From: Rhodamnia argentea
Lineage: Eukaryota > Streptophyta > Magnoliopsida > Myrtales > Myrtaceae
Assembly: GCF_020921035.1 (NCBI RefSeq)
Contig: NC_063156.1
Location: 24,600,283-24,664,282 of the forward strand
Reading direction: 5' to 3'
Length of the DNA stretch: 64,000 nt
The notes under the pieces were generated by a model. That model had not been told where the DNA came from. It saw only the letters and a program-made list of their open reading frames with translations, and did no database searches. Positions 11,033 to 23,030 of the stretch are shown here, in pieces (the first letter of the stretch is position 1; each line of letters opens with the position of its first letter). A program made the position numbers and the translations under genes.

Positions 11033-13295
11033 TTACTGGCTACTACTACTGACAGGAGCTCTCTTGGAGTCGATTTCTATCACGCTTTTAACTATGTCTT
11101 CGATGTTTTTCGATAGGTGGCCCGAATGCTCTTCCATGTCCTGCAAAACCATTTCGAGCTGCTCCAGATAAGCAGCGGATCTCTTCCGCTCACGCTGTAG
11201 CTCAGCAGTCAACTCCCGAATTTTAACATCTTTCCCATCCTGACATGTCACAGTAAATTGAATTTAAGCGTCGGAGAGATTTAAGACAATCGGCTGTCTA
11301 GCAATTGTGCACCGAATGGCAAATCCCAGGCATGGCATTTAGTATTTACTGGGAAAAGATCAAACCCCAGCTGATTTGAAATTCCAGAATATCTTTACCA
11401 TACCAAAGCGACAGAAACCCCCACATGCTCGGTAGCAGAAAAAAGGATCAAGTCACCACAAGGACTCTTAAACAAGGAAGCATGGTCAAATGAAGCACAT
11501 TTTGATGCATTCAACATAACCAGTTACCCTCGCTTGAGATGGGTGTTCTTCTTAACTTATTTATGCTAGCTTAACACCGTAATGGAACTCATTTAATTAT
11601 CAATAAATCAGAATCATGCTGTTATGGTTCAGAGGCAACCCAATACCTCAGTGACCAAGCCTCCAGCAGCTTGCCCTTATTAAAACCAGAGCAATATGGG
11701 GCTGCTCTCAAAGGTAATCCTGTCCTCCACTTAATTTCCTTTCAAGATATGTTGTTGTGATGCCTAGTAAAAGGATTAACAAACTAGAAGGTAGTTGCTT
11801 CTGCAACAAACCCATCTTCAAGGGGTGACTGCGGTTAACTCCTTACTTTAAAGACACAAAGCAAATGCCGCTGGAGCCGGGTAAGCATGACAAACCACAG
11901 AGAGGAAGAGGAAAAGGTAAAGTCTAGCAAAAGAATGCAAACTACTTTCTAACAACAGGCTAGAGCTCTTCAGATCAGACAACTGAATTGCTCTCTTTTC
12001 ACCGCATTTGAACACGAAACCTTCTGAGATACTAATTTGCCAACACATAGACTTTCCAGAAGATATGCCTTTTCACATCCATCCATCTTACATTTTAATG
12101 CCTATGGAAAAGCAACAAGAAACCATTCCAATTAGCCACATAAACAAGTATGACCGAAGGCATGCTTCACTTCTACTGTTCATTTTTCCGAATGGCATTG
12201 GACTCTTTAATACTTGAGATATATGCACTGTGAGCATGATTGGATATGACCAGGGCAGGTATCTGGGCCTCCAAGCAGCCAGGATTTAGGACAAGCAGAG
12301 CATAAAAGAATTGATAGAACTGCATCACAAGTCTACGCATTCACAGATCTTAACAATAACCTAAGCCTTTCTGCTACTTCATTAAAAGAGAATGCAAACA
12401 CTAGTTTCAGCATCGCACGTGAGAAGCTATCTGCAGGCTCTTGAAATTATTGAATCTGATTTCTCGATTTGGAAGCATAAAGGACAACTAATAAGCTCCC
12501 ACTAAGTGTAGTAGTGCAAGAGAATATCAGAGCACGCTGATTTATTAGCACAAGGATAATAGAAAAAGCTCTTGGCAAATAACATGTTAGGACAAATGCT
12601 ATCAAGTCTAATGCTTGAGAATACCCTCATGGTGGTTCAGTCAGTTAAGCAGAAACAGTCAGTTGCTAGATGAAGACAGAAGCAAGGGAGGACCTGGCAA
12701 ACTTAGACTTTATTTAAAGCAATTCATCCATATTTGTCATATCTAATGAGAGCACACCTGCATATTCATGTGTTAGTATGAAGGAATGGAAGATAAGAGC
12801 ACTTACTGGTGTTTGAGAGAGAAGAACACTCCGACGGCTATTTGCTGGCGCAGCAACCAGTGGATGGTTATGCTCCTTTATAAATTTCATGACCACCCAT
12901 TTTCCAGTTTTGTCTTTCTTGACCACAATCATTGCCTTACAGCCTTCTCTCGTGACAGCTCTTGGCTTTCTATTTTCACTTCTCCGAGGCCTTGACTTTC
13001 GGAAACCTTCTTTATTACAGACAAGCCTACGCCATACAACCTTCCCATCACGCATTGATCTCCGAAACGCATCAACACGCATGACGAAACCCATGTGTGT
13101 GGCATAAGTGTCATAAAAAACTTTTGCAGCTTCCTCAGATTCGAACTCCATACCGACATATGGCTCCATATCAGAACTCCCTTCATTTGGTGTTTCTTTT
13201 CCACTTGAACACTCTATTGCATCCCCATCCTCAACCACAGATGGCTGCTTATCCACTGCCAACATTACCGCAGACCCATCAAAAGATAAAGCCAT
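11033..13295 (-). CDS. Short FAR1-domain transcription factor (FRS/FRF-like)
   Basis: Two coding exons, 13295-12807 and 11239-11033, join in phase 0 (donor CCA|GTAAGT, acceptor CAG|GATGGG) across a 1,567-nt intron, giving 231 residues. A FAR1 DNA-binding domain spans about residues 34-145: start MEFESEEAAKVFYDTYA, then cysteines in LVCNKEG and REGCKAM and histidines in EHNHPL, forming the WRKY/GCM1-like zinc fold. The C-terminal exon is a charged coiled coil (KIRELTAELQRERKRSA...). The MULE-derived transposase core and SWIM finger of full FHY3/FAR1 proteins are absent, which is normal for the short FRF class (At3g59470-like), thought to modulate FHY3/FAR1 in light signalling. The ATG at 13295 was chosen because the frame upstream has no other ATG. 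A pyrimidine-rich (CT)n leader lies at about 13420-13442. Confidence 0.85.
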
Positions 13296-14300
13296 ACCAA
13301 AGCAAACAAGATGACCCCCTGAACGCTCATATTTCTTCTTTTTCCCCAAAAATATCGAAGAACTAGATACCTTTAGGATTGAGAAAAAATAATGTATGCC
13401 TACAACTAGCGCCCCAAGAGAGAGAGAGAGAAGAGAGAGAGGAGAAAGACTTCCGATTTTATAAAAGGGAACTAAGGAAGCTTGTTTTCTTTAAAAAAAA
13501 AATGGCAGTGATGAATAAGGCAAAGATACCATAATAATACGCATTAAACAAAGATCTATGGTGCCTTCCTGGCAGACGACATCGAACTGACAAAGAAAGA
13601 AACGTTCTTGAGCGCATACTTTTGGCCCCCAAAATAGTCAAAATTCGATCATTTGACAGAAATCTGGCAGTTCAACCAATATGCCATCTATGAACGCAGC
13701 CAACCCATAAAACAGTTGACCCAAGATTCAGCTAAAAAAAAAAAAGTTGTCTTACAGTCATCAAACAGAGCCAAAAATTTAACTTCTGTGACGGGGAAAG
13801 AAGAAACAACAGACAAGAAGGTCCCAAAGTATGCAATCCCAGTCTTAGCTATCACTCATCAAGTTTCCCCAGAAACGAGAAATAAAGGAGTACCAACTTC
13901 ACCAGGCCAAATAGGAAAGAACCTAGAGAGCTACAAAAGCATCCTAATTTGTGAGTTCTCGCAAGTAGTTACAGCCATTAACAGGAGATTCGAAGCTGAA
14001 GAACACTCGGAATGCACCGAATCAGGAAGAGTGCAGGAGCAATAACTTCAAAGCTTAGAATAGAAGTAGAAGCAAATTTAGGAGCTTTACTTGGATTGAT
14101 AGAAGCGCAAGGACCCGAATCCTTATTGCGAGGCTGCGAGACCCAGTTGCCCAGCTCTCTTCAGAGTTCAGACAAGACCTCATAGACGCAGAGAAAAGAA
14201 AAATGATCGTCTTTAGTGGAAAAAGCATTGAAAACCACCGGTCTTTTTTTTTTTTGCTTTTTTTCACGTTAATACATTTTTCCATGAAAAACAAAAGAGT
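13296..14300 (-). other. Probable 5' UTR and promoter of the FAR1-like gene
   Basis: On the minus strand this region has a CT-rich segment (about 13417-13447) and, further up, a possible leader exon at about 14080-14200 that could end at a donor-like GTAAAG near 14086. No coding frame is convincing. The leader exon is a guess from composition and the donor-like site. Confidence 0.35.
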
Positions 14301-14399
14301 ACATTGTGCTTTTTTGAATCATTAAAATGAAAAAAATAGATCCTCAAGGACTTCTTTTATAAAAGACTTAAGTAAGATCTTTGATTTTAAATAAATTTT

Positions 14400-15215
14400 C
14401 AGCCTTCTGTCCATCGGCCAATTGAAGTGAAACATCAAATAGGGAAATGTTTTCCTCGAAGGTTCAAATTTTCATAGAGAGTAACATTCTTCCTTGATTG
14501 AGGGTATTTTCGTAAAAATATAAATTTAATCTATTTTTAATTAAATTAAATTTAAAAAAAAATAAAAATAGAAACTATTTTAAAAACAAGAACACAAGCG
14601 GGAGGCCAATGAACGTCCGACTTGTGTTCATCCGATATTTTAAATTTTTTTTTTTCAAAATGACCTTAGTTAAAATGATTTCTCAAGCCCATTTTTTTTA
14701 CTAATACACAATTAACCTAAAGATATGATCATTTATATGGGGTGTCTCCTCCTTTGAAACAAACACCAACATTATCATGCCTATATTTGAAACAAGATTC
14801 ACTGCATACAACTTCTAAGAGATGCAAGATAGGCAGTCCTTACTCCAGAAGACTTTTTTTGACAATTCCTTTTTTTATCAGGTTTTGAATTAAATCAGAT
14901 CATAAAATGCACACAAAAAAACAACTAAAAGCCCCTTTGATTATGAATTATTTTCATGCCTTCTGTCCCTAGGCCAATTGAAATGAAATATCAAATAGGG
15001 AAATGTTTTAATCTTCGAAGGTCCTTTTTCACCGTGAGCTTAACATTTTTGCTTGATTAACTTCAACCCCCCTGGCATAGTAAAGGAACATAATCTCATC
15101 CTCAAACAATGTGGAAAGACAACACCAACACATTATCATACTAAGCAAAAGCTCTCTTGTAATCAAGTTCCTAAAAGATGCAAGATGAGGCAGCACACAT
15201 TGCTCCAGCAAGATA
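14400..15215. repeat. Imperfect direct duplication (about 455 bp and 260 bp)
   Basis: Copy A (about 14400-14855) and copy B (about 14955-15215) share two blocks in the same order: 'gccttctgtcc' plus 'ggccaattga' and 'atcaaatagggaaatgtttt' (14403 and 14959), then 'caccaaca' and 'attatcat' plus 'agatgcaagat' and 'actccag/gctccag' (14764-14850 and 15121-15212). Copy B is shorter between the blocks. No gene is recognised; the origin is unknown. Confidence 0.6.
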
Positions 15216-15615
15216 CATTTCAGACAACCCTCAAAGGGGCGGCTTGCCATCAAACTCATTGAATTTGCAACTTCCTCCAAGAGATTTGATTACAAAAGCA
15301 TAGCAAAGGATAGCAGGACCAAATAGCAAACCCTCTCAAGTGGAAATTGACTAAACCTCGGGAGAGCTCAACACTACAGCAGGAGGGAACTAAGGCAAAT
15401 TTCTATTATACTCATATGATGCCATGTTAGACAGTCCAACCCAAAAACTTAACAAGAAGCATGCCAAACTAATCCAACTTTAAATGCCCCTCAACCAAAG
15501 CTACCAGCTGACCTTAGAAATGCATCTTTTGACCACACCAGACAGCTAACATTTGAAGTGCAGGGTAGGATGCTCTTTAGAGTTTATGCTGAAGGCTTTT
15601 ACTAATTTGATGAAA
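15216..15615. other. Downstream region of the CRM gene
   Basis: AT-rich, probably including the 3' UTR of the minus-strand CRM gene. No other gene, repeat or RNA is recognised. Confidence 0.35.
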
Positions 15616-18600
15616 TTATCTTCTCCTTTTCTTTAACATCGAAGCTGCACGCAGAAACAACCTGTCGACCTCATCAAGGTCTGGAGAGTCAGCATCTTTT
15701 CCTAATGGTTTTGCACGTTTCTTGTGTCCACGGATATTTGACGCAAGTGATCCTCAAAATCCTCCGGCTCCCTGGCAGTTTCCACAGGAAATTTATCGAA
15801 AATGTCCAGAAACAGGTCTTCTTCCCCCTTGTCCTCAGAATCAGCCTCAGTTTCCGTCTCGAAAATATCAGATAAATCTTCAGAATCTGATTCTATGCCC
15901 AAATCCATGTTAGAGTCATCACCAATTGATTCATCATTTCCACCCAATATTTCTCTCAGCTTCTCAGAATTAGCCAGCTGCAGTTTTGATTTGCCTGTGG
16001 AAGATATGCCTCTAATATCTGTGGTCTGGACTTCGCAGGCAGCCTCTTTTTTAACCTCAACTTCATTTTGAGCCTGTGCTTGAAGCAACTCAAGATCCTG
16101 TTCAAGTCTTGGAATATACTTTCTAACTGCTCTTAAACCGTCCCTGTATTTGGACTTATCAAGTGCCTGATGACAAGAGAAATAACTTTACATCATGAAC
16201 AAACATACAAGCATCTTTGTAATGCCATAAAAAATCGACCATGAAGCTTTCAAGACAACTATTTTGTATCCTATAGTGCAATTCAAGCGAATCAGCAAAG
16301 CCAATTAAAAGAAAAAAGCAAAACATCCAAGAAGAGCACTTCTTGCAGACACTAGTCAATCTATCTATATGCACATGATACCAAATTTACTACCCAAAAC
16401 ACGGTAAAAAGCTCTAACGCTAGGAACCTTATTTTGGTGAAAAAGGAAATTGAGAGCTGAAATATACATTTGCTTGAACATAAGAATACAAAGTAATATC
16501 AATGTTGGAAATGAAATTAGCTTGTACCGAAAAAGTTTTTTTTTTTTTTCAAGACATGCTACTAACAATAACAAATTCAAAGAATAATTCAGACATTTTT
16601 TTAAACATATCATCTTGTCCGCATTATATCTGTTAAATTCTAAAAGTGAATTAAAAGCAGTAACAAATTTGGATAACTTGATTAAAACCAACGATTTACC
16701 CAACTTGAGCTTGATAGACAGATTCACTTTATTCAATAGAGAGAGAGAGGGTGACCTTCGTCCTCGACAAAGTGATCCTAGGCGACATTATTTCTGTTGG
16801 CGGCTGAGAATAATTCTTCCCTCGATACATAATGATAGTGTTTTCCTCATGAATGTCAAGAACTATCCCTCCGGTCAATCTAGCAAGTTCAGCAGCAATC
16901 TCCTTAACCTCCTCTGGTGAGAAGGTTTTCACCACCACTTGCAACGTCTGGTGCTTCTTCCAATGCAAGTGCATGTTAAGTATTACACCTTGGTATATTC
17001 CCCTTCGCCCAACTGGCACATAATTCTTGCATTTAAGGCCCATCTTTAGAAAGAAGAAGTGCTCTTCTGGAGTCAATATCTCAGGATCATGGGTTGGTTC
17101 GGATGATTCCGCAGGTTCAATCTTTTTCAAAGCTTCGACAAGCCTCTCCTCTTTCTTTCGAGCCTGTAAAGTAGGTTGATGTATCTTTAGATAGGCGAGA
17201 GAGGAGATCAAACTGGATCAGGAACTGGAACAATTTTACTTTATCTCTCGACGAGTAATTAGCAATTCAACTGTTAATCATGCTGTTATTAACAGTCGAG
17301 GTTCCTATTCACACCAAAGTGGCCAATAAGACAGCCGGTTGCATGAAGGGAAGGAAGGGTCAATAGATAGGATGTCCACGTGCAAATGATGGGCTCCTAA
17401 AATTCCTTAGTCACACGGTTTCCAAATTCTGTTCCAGTCCTGAGCTAAAGAAGACTACTATCAAATGACGGACAACTATTAGCGCTTCTCTTTTGGGGTT
17501 CCTAATTCATGGACCTCTATAGTGGATTCTTGAGTGATAACTCTATTTTCTCTCGCCTATATGACCTGCAACCCAATAGATCTTTCTACTTTTGACAAAT
17601 CACAACAGTACCATGACCTTATTATTTTATTGGATTTTCCTAACATTATGTCAAAAAGAAGACTGGAAATGTCCAGTATTTCTCAATTCACAATTTGTCC
17701 TTCCTGACAAACTCCATAACCTTTATATATATCACATCACACAAGCATTCTTTTCAAGATCCCAGGGTATAAAACATATTCTCTAGGTCATCAAAAAGCA
17801 AGTACCTAGCAGCTAACATACATAAGACGAAAAGAGAAAACAATGGAAAGTTCACCTACGAATCTTGTTCACAAGTTCCTCGGACTTCTCAAACCAACAA
17901 GTTGTAAATAGTAAGAGCAATGACCAGATATAAACCTTTCTAAGCTTGAATAAGATCTTCTCATCTGCTGTCATCCTTTCATACTCTTTCTTCTTCTTCC
18001 ATCTAAAACATTTAAGCCACCTGACGACAGCTCTTTTCCCCTTCAGCTTTTTCCTCCTCAATTTAGTTTCACCGGGTCCATCTGCTGTGCCACTGCTTTC
18101 AGAGTGGTCTGGCAGCTCTACGACTTTGTCCACCACATTTGATAATGGACGCCAGTGAGCATGTAGACACCCAGCCAAGGACAGCCTTTTTGCATCACGG
18201 AGAGGCCGAATATCGAGTTTCTGTCTGAAAACCTTGAATAGAACATCACCCAAGCTACTGCAGTGAGGGATAGCATTCACGCGATATTCATTTTAGTTGA
18301 ACTCAGTTCAATTGGAAAGCCAAGCTAGGAACACTTTGAGCAATTAGGCATACATACTTTCGACATCAAAACGGAGACAGCACAATGATGCTATTCCGAT
18401 ACATACATTACCACAAAGAGACTTTGTGCAATCACGAGAAAGAGGGAGGAGCCAAAAGAAATTTGAAAGACATGATGAGACTTTCCGGGAAAACCCTTTA
18501 GAACACTTGAGTACTAATTAGTCTTCCCGACCCACATTAGAATTTTGAAGGGATCTCAAATTGGAATTAGAACAGAGCCTAGCTACAAACAGAAGGCACA

Positions 18601-19082
18601 CCATTTCGCGGCTCTTGAACGGACACGAAACAGGAAGTTACTGTCTTACGATGTAAAAAAACAGCTTTCGAATCCATTCGAAGTCTAACCACACGATACT
18701 CGACTCTTCTGCCAAACCATGAGCCGAAATTGCGGCAACTAGAACAAAACGACTCACACCCAAGACCATATCATTGCTTCCACTAGAAACCCAATTGACA
18801 GCTGCCACGAACAAAGCACAGGAACGGACAAAGGTCGTATCTTGTAGAAACTACGCGCTTAATTAATGGGAAGACGAGAGAACTGGAAGCGAAAGAGACG
18901 AAACAAGTTTCGATCAATTAGAGGCGAGAGAGAGAGAGAGAGAGAGAGGGGGACCTGGGAGAGTGAAAATGGCGAAAAGGGACATGGTGGGGAAAAATGG
19001 GGAGGAGATTCTTGAATCTGTGGGACTCCCTACAGAGAGCAACCACAGCCATTGAAGAGGCGGCAAAAGCCCTGCCCGCCAT
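15616..19082 (-). CDS. CRM-domain RNA-binding protein, organelle-targeted (At3g25440-like)
   Basis: Four coding exons join in phase: 19082-18955, 18257-17936, 17163-16756 and 16166-15702 (in-frame stop 15702-15704), giving 440 residues. The N-terminus (MAGRAFAASSMAVVALCRES..., rich in Arg, Ser and His) looks like an organellar transit peptide. A basic segment with RRKKLKGKRAVVRWLKCF precedes the CRM domain (about residues 190-285), which shows EEHFFFLKMGLK, the GRRGIYQG loop, GGIVLD and TIIMYRGKNY. CRM proteins bind group II intron RNA and help splicing or ribosome maturation in plastids or mitochondria. The C-terminus is acidic. In the last exon a neighbouring frame continues to a stop at 15616-15618 with DEVDRLFLRAASMLKKRRR, typical of this subfamily's basic end, so a one-base shift near 15735 probably altered the real tail. 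The gene start is inferred from splice phase. Confidence 0.85.
18926..18952 (-). repeat. (CT)n array at the start of CRM intron 1
   Basis: In sense (minus) orientation the first intron begins GTCCCCC and runs straight into a CT array. This is the second of three genes in the window with such an array just after the first donor. Confidence 0.9.
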
Positions 19083-19689
19083 TTTTTGTGCTTCCACTGC
19101 AGACTCGAATTTAGTCTTCTCTGTATCAGCTTCCTTGAGGATTGACTCAACGAGGACTGCAGCTCCTTTATGGATCGCTGGACTCGCTACTTCAACCCTC
19201 GTCGTTTTCTTTGATTGCTCGCTTTGCTGAACGAGTCGGGAGTGAGTACGTCCCTGCCAGTCTTCTTCGATCGAACCCGGCCAGTCTGATGGGCTGGACT
19301 TGCATCGAAGCCTTCGGACCGTCTTGTTTGGGCCCAGACAAATTTTGAGCAAAAGAAACTCTTGTTTCACGGAAAATATTTTTCTTTATTTTTAGTTTTT
19401 GATGAGCGAAAAATACGTGATCAAAAAACCATTTTTCGATCAATGAAAAAAATCTTTTTAAAACTGTGAAAATTGATTTGCATTTGCCAAAGAAGGAAAT
19501 CATTTTCCAATCTTCTCGTGCCCTCTCCGCCCTCACGTTGTCCTCTTGCCCTCCCGTCATCTTCCAATCCACCTTTTTCCAGATCTGCTCGAGTTCTCTC
19601 GTCTTCCTCAAGCAGCCTCTCCTCCTCTCTCCAGATCTGCTGCTGTTGCCCCATTCTTCTCACACAATCAAGCCGCCCCTCCTCCCGCT
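19083..19689. other. CRM gene upstream region, then CT-rich DNA
   Basis: 19083-19360 is presumably promoter and leader of the CRM gene. 19370-19500 contains the AT-rich phrases GGAAAATATTTTTC and GGAAATCATTTTCC, which resemble the arms of a decayed element also seen near 8360-8460 and 43840-43920. 19500-19690 is C/T-rich, with no assignable product. Confidence 0.35.
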
Positions 19690-19800
19690 GCTGCCCGGCG
19701 CTTCCCTCCACGTCATCACCCTCCCCGATATCGCCTCCATTGTCTCCCTCATTGCCTCCTTCATCTACCTCCTCGACTTCTTCGGCGAGCTCGATGCCTC
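19690..19800 (+). pseudogene. HMG-CoA reductase N-terminal fragment
   Basis: A short open stretch reads SLHVITLPDIASIVSL followed by IASFIYLLDFFG. This closely matches the second membrane helix of plant 3-hydroxy-3-methylglutaryl-CoA reductase (typically PLHVVTLSEI.AIVSLIASFIYLLGFFG). The flanking sequence does not match the first helix or the catalytic domain, so only a fragment of a mevalonate-pathway gene remains. Third positions are GC-rich, as in a genuine GC-biased gene copy. It is not expected to make an enzyme. Confidence 0.6.
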
Positions 19801-20929
19801 ACCAAAGATCGGCGAGTCACAAAGAACTCAAGGCCTCATGAGTCGCGGCGAACTCACTAGATCTGGAGCTCGAGGCCTCGCGAGTCGGCTGCTTATAGAA
19901 TTATCCTGAGTTTTGACGGAAAAAAATAAATAAATAATCTCAAATTATGACCAACGTGACATGACTCATTTATCCCTGTCAAAGTCCCGTCAAATGATTT
20001 TTTAGTTAAAACAACTATTGTTTTTATTTTACCTATACCACATAGACGTCATGTCAACATCATTTTTTTTTTCCCGACACCTATGTCGATAGATTTTTAA
20101 TAATGCTCGTTAGCAGAACCTTAACAGAGATTAAATAGTATAATTTGGGCTTTTTAGTATCACCAAAAAATTTTCAAGGTAAAAATGTCACGGTAAGCAT
20201 AATTTGAAGATTTTTTTATAGCTTTTGCCCTAACACAAATAATCTTTAAACTTTAGCTCAACATGTAATATTATTTTTAAATTTATAATTTGTTCAATAT
20301 GATCTACCAAGATCTTTTTTGGTATGAAGATGTTCAATGTTGGTATGAAAATATTCAATATTGTCATTTCATTAATAATGGACAATACCAAACATTTTCA
20401 TGTAGTCCAGTAACTAGATTGATCGTCAAAATTCACAAACTACATTAAATGAATTAAACAGCCATAGAAGACATTTCACATTAGATAAGAACTCGAAAAC
20501 CACTTATAGAATTATCCCAAGTTTTGATGGGGCGTGAAGACAAAAAGCTCATTCATATTTTCCTTACCAAAAAAAATAAGTGTATTCATATTCCTATCAT
20601 TTTAATTCAATGGGCCAAGTTTATTCCGATTACATTCAGTTCGGAAACCCTAATGACCCGTTTCTTACCCTCTTACAGGTTCAGAAAGATAAAAAGGGGA
20701 AGGCGGAGTCCATTTTCATCCATGTGGAGTCAAAAGTTTACTAGTAGGGTTCGTTTCGTTAGCACTTCGTCAATTCGATAACATCTTTACGTTATGTGAT
20801 TTAGTCACACGCCGTACTAAAAGTGGTTGTACTCTACTCGCCAAAAGGCAGGGGTTGCCGCCTCGCCTTCTCCCTTCGTTCTCCTTCGATCTTCCTTTGT
20901 CATTCTATTCTTTCAGATTTTCTTATTTT
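19801..20929. other. Intergenic with foldback family 2 remnant
   Basis: About 20225-20470 contains phrases such as 'ctttaaactttagctcaaca', 'atttgttcaatatgatct' and 'aaaatattcaatattgtcat', matching the arms of the element at 41515-41875; pairing of the arms is incomplete. A second direct repeat, CTTATAGAATTATCC followed by AGTTTTGA, occurs at about 19891 and 20503, about 611 bp apart. No gene is recognised. Confidence 0.4.
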
Positions 20930-21840
20930 CTAACAAATCTTGAAAACCTTCATCTTGCAATGGACATTCTCGCAATAATTCAGATGAGTCCAGATGCGAA
21001 AAGGCTGTTCTCTCAGTTCCCTGAGATTCGTTCCTCGCGGACATTTAAGGGGAATTCGATCACAGGGCGGAAGTGAAATGTGCTCCGACCATGTGCCCGA
21101 TATGATCATCTCAAAACCAAACATCATACGGGCGAGTAAGTCGGAGCTTATGATGTCGCAAACGAAGAAATTGCCTCCAAACATTCATCTTTTCGATGGT
21201 TTCGGGACAGAGTGCGTTTGCTTTTTACTTCTTCTCCAGCCTCCCTAAGGGAGACGCAAAAGGAGAACCAACGAAACTTCGACACCCGACAGATCTGCGT
21301 AAGGAGAAAGGAAAACCCTCGAACCGAATCGCCGAACGAGCTTCGCAAACGACTGAAAAAGAGAACCTTTTTTTCTCGCGGGACAAACGAAGGAAGCCGG
21401 ACGAGCCCCGGCGAGAAATCAGAAACGGGGAAGACGTGAAACGAGAGATATGTGCCAGCAGTAAAAGGGCCCGGAAAATCAGATGGGTCAGATCCAGGCG
21501 AGTGATGCTGGTCGTCTTCTGCTATCGCAAGTTTCCTTTTCTAAAGAAATTGCCTGGATCGACGCGATCGAGATCCAGTCAAGAAGCTGACTTGCTTATG
21601 GACGAAGACGCATTGGAACGTTCAAAGACAAAATTGCGAAAAAGAAAAAGACACAAAAGACGAACTGCGAAACTCGACAGGACTACAACAGCTTGATAAG
21701 GATAATGGAGAAGCAGTAGGCCTAAGGAGAAGAAGCAGCAGCAGCAGGTCAATGAGCGCCGAGAGAGAACACTCGTCGATGCAGAGGGGGATTTATCGGA
21801 GAGTGTGAGAGAGAGGAGAGCGAATTAGGGTTTCAGAGTG
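20930..21840 (-). other. Possible unassigned transcription unit
   Basis: Downstream (minus strand) of the promoter-like cluster at 21820-21930 lies a CT-rich leader-like stretch (about 21780-21815), then about 850 bases of higher GC than the flanks. Small open frames begin at ATGs at 21188 (25 codons, MNVWRQFLRLRHHKLRL...) and 21184 (84 codons, MFGGNFFVCDIISSDLL...). Neither is recognised. Splicing could change the reading, and a non-coding transcript is equally possible. Low confidence. Confidence 0.3.
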
Positions 21841-21930
21841 GGGTTGTGAAATGGGCCTGGGCCTGGGCCTCAGTTGCTTGAAGGGTCCAATATATTTGGA
21901 GAGAGACGAGGATGGTTTCTTGGCCCAAGT
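21820..21930 (-). promoter_or_regulatory. Telo-box plus site II cluster, minus-strand promoter
   Basis: The minus strand carries a telo-box AAACCCTAA (plus-strand 21825-21833). Next to it are three overlapping TGGGCC units (plus-strand 21852-21869) and another GGCCCA near 21920. Telo-box and site II together near the start site are known from promoters of ribosomal, replication and other growth-related plant genes, usually in this orientation. The unit it would drive runs leftwards from about 21815. Confidence 0.5.
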
Positions 21931-23030
21931 AAAATATTGGGGGGGCAAAAATATTTGACATGTCGATCTCATTTGCGAAGCGATGTGACAAACTATCATT
22001 TGATTGTTTAAGGTTGGAGGCTTATCCAAAACCGACACCTACCACAGCGCTTCATAATGGAATTATTTTTGCCAATTTTAGTAACTCTAAAACATTGCGC
22101 TGGCTGATAATTAATGCGAATATGCTCAGTCATTGTCTTTCGCAAGACCGTCAAATCGAAAGGGTGCAAGTAGATCATGCAATCACATTCAATCACAGAT
22201 AAACACGATAGCCCTTAGTCATGATAATTTTTTTTTACAAAAAATGTAATAGAAACGGTGATTTTTCAACACAAAACACACGATCGTTACTCGTGAAATA
22301 AAACAAATAACAATCAACTTCTTTTGAATTTATTTATTTTTCCCAAATCTGATCAACTAAAGTGTTACTTTTTATGCAGATGAAAATCTCATTGGCTTGT
22401 TTGGAGGGCTGTAAGCCGACCCAAACCAATCATTAGAGAAGAAAAAATTATATGTAGAAAGCCGTTCGCCAATGCAATTTGATTTTTAATTTTGTGATTC
22501 GTATTAAAATAGAACATTTAAGCTCTAAAAATATCAGATCGTATATATATATATAATCATATTTAATTTTTTTGAAATTACATATGTTTTACGCATTATC
22601 AAAAAGTAACTAAACTGATTCTTTTGGCACCGAGCACGCCAGAGGTCAAAAGCTAGGTCTAATTCGGGTGGAGCCCACTCAGACGCGCTATCCTATCCTG
22701 GCCGTCCATCGTCGACGATCGAAGCGCGCCGTGATATCTCAACGTCCGAAGCGTAGAAGGTGAACGGTGTTCGGAGCAAACACGTCAGCAGATTTCCGGA
22801 AATTAAAAAACCAATAAACAGGAGTCACTTTCTTTTTAGATGATGAGCAAAAGAGATTTTTTTTTTTTAAAAACGATGAACAAATAATAATCGCGACGCG
22901 ATCTATCCCTTCCATCTGCATTCGTACTTCCCCCCACCACCACTTTCCCTCTCTCGAAACCTTCGCCGGGACCACCGCCTCGCCGGTGGCTCCGCCGATT
23001 TGATCGTCGCAAGACGACCTCCAGCCCTCA
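21931..23030. other. Intergenic, BASS gene promoter side
   Basis: AT-rich to about 22620 with a short (TA)n run near 22540; no gene seen. 22620-23030 becomes GC-richer and probably holds the promoter and leader of the BASS gene. No clear TATA box was found. Confidence 0.35.

Noticed and set aside
18914-19370. Longer reading frame extending upstream of the CRM start
   Set aside because: The chosen ATG at 19082 gives a transit-peptide-like start that splices in phase to exon 2; the upstream part resembles nothing.
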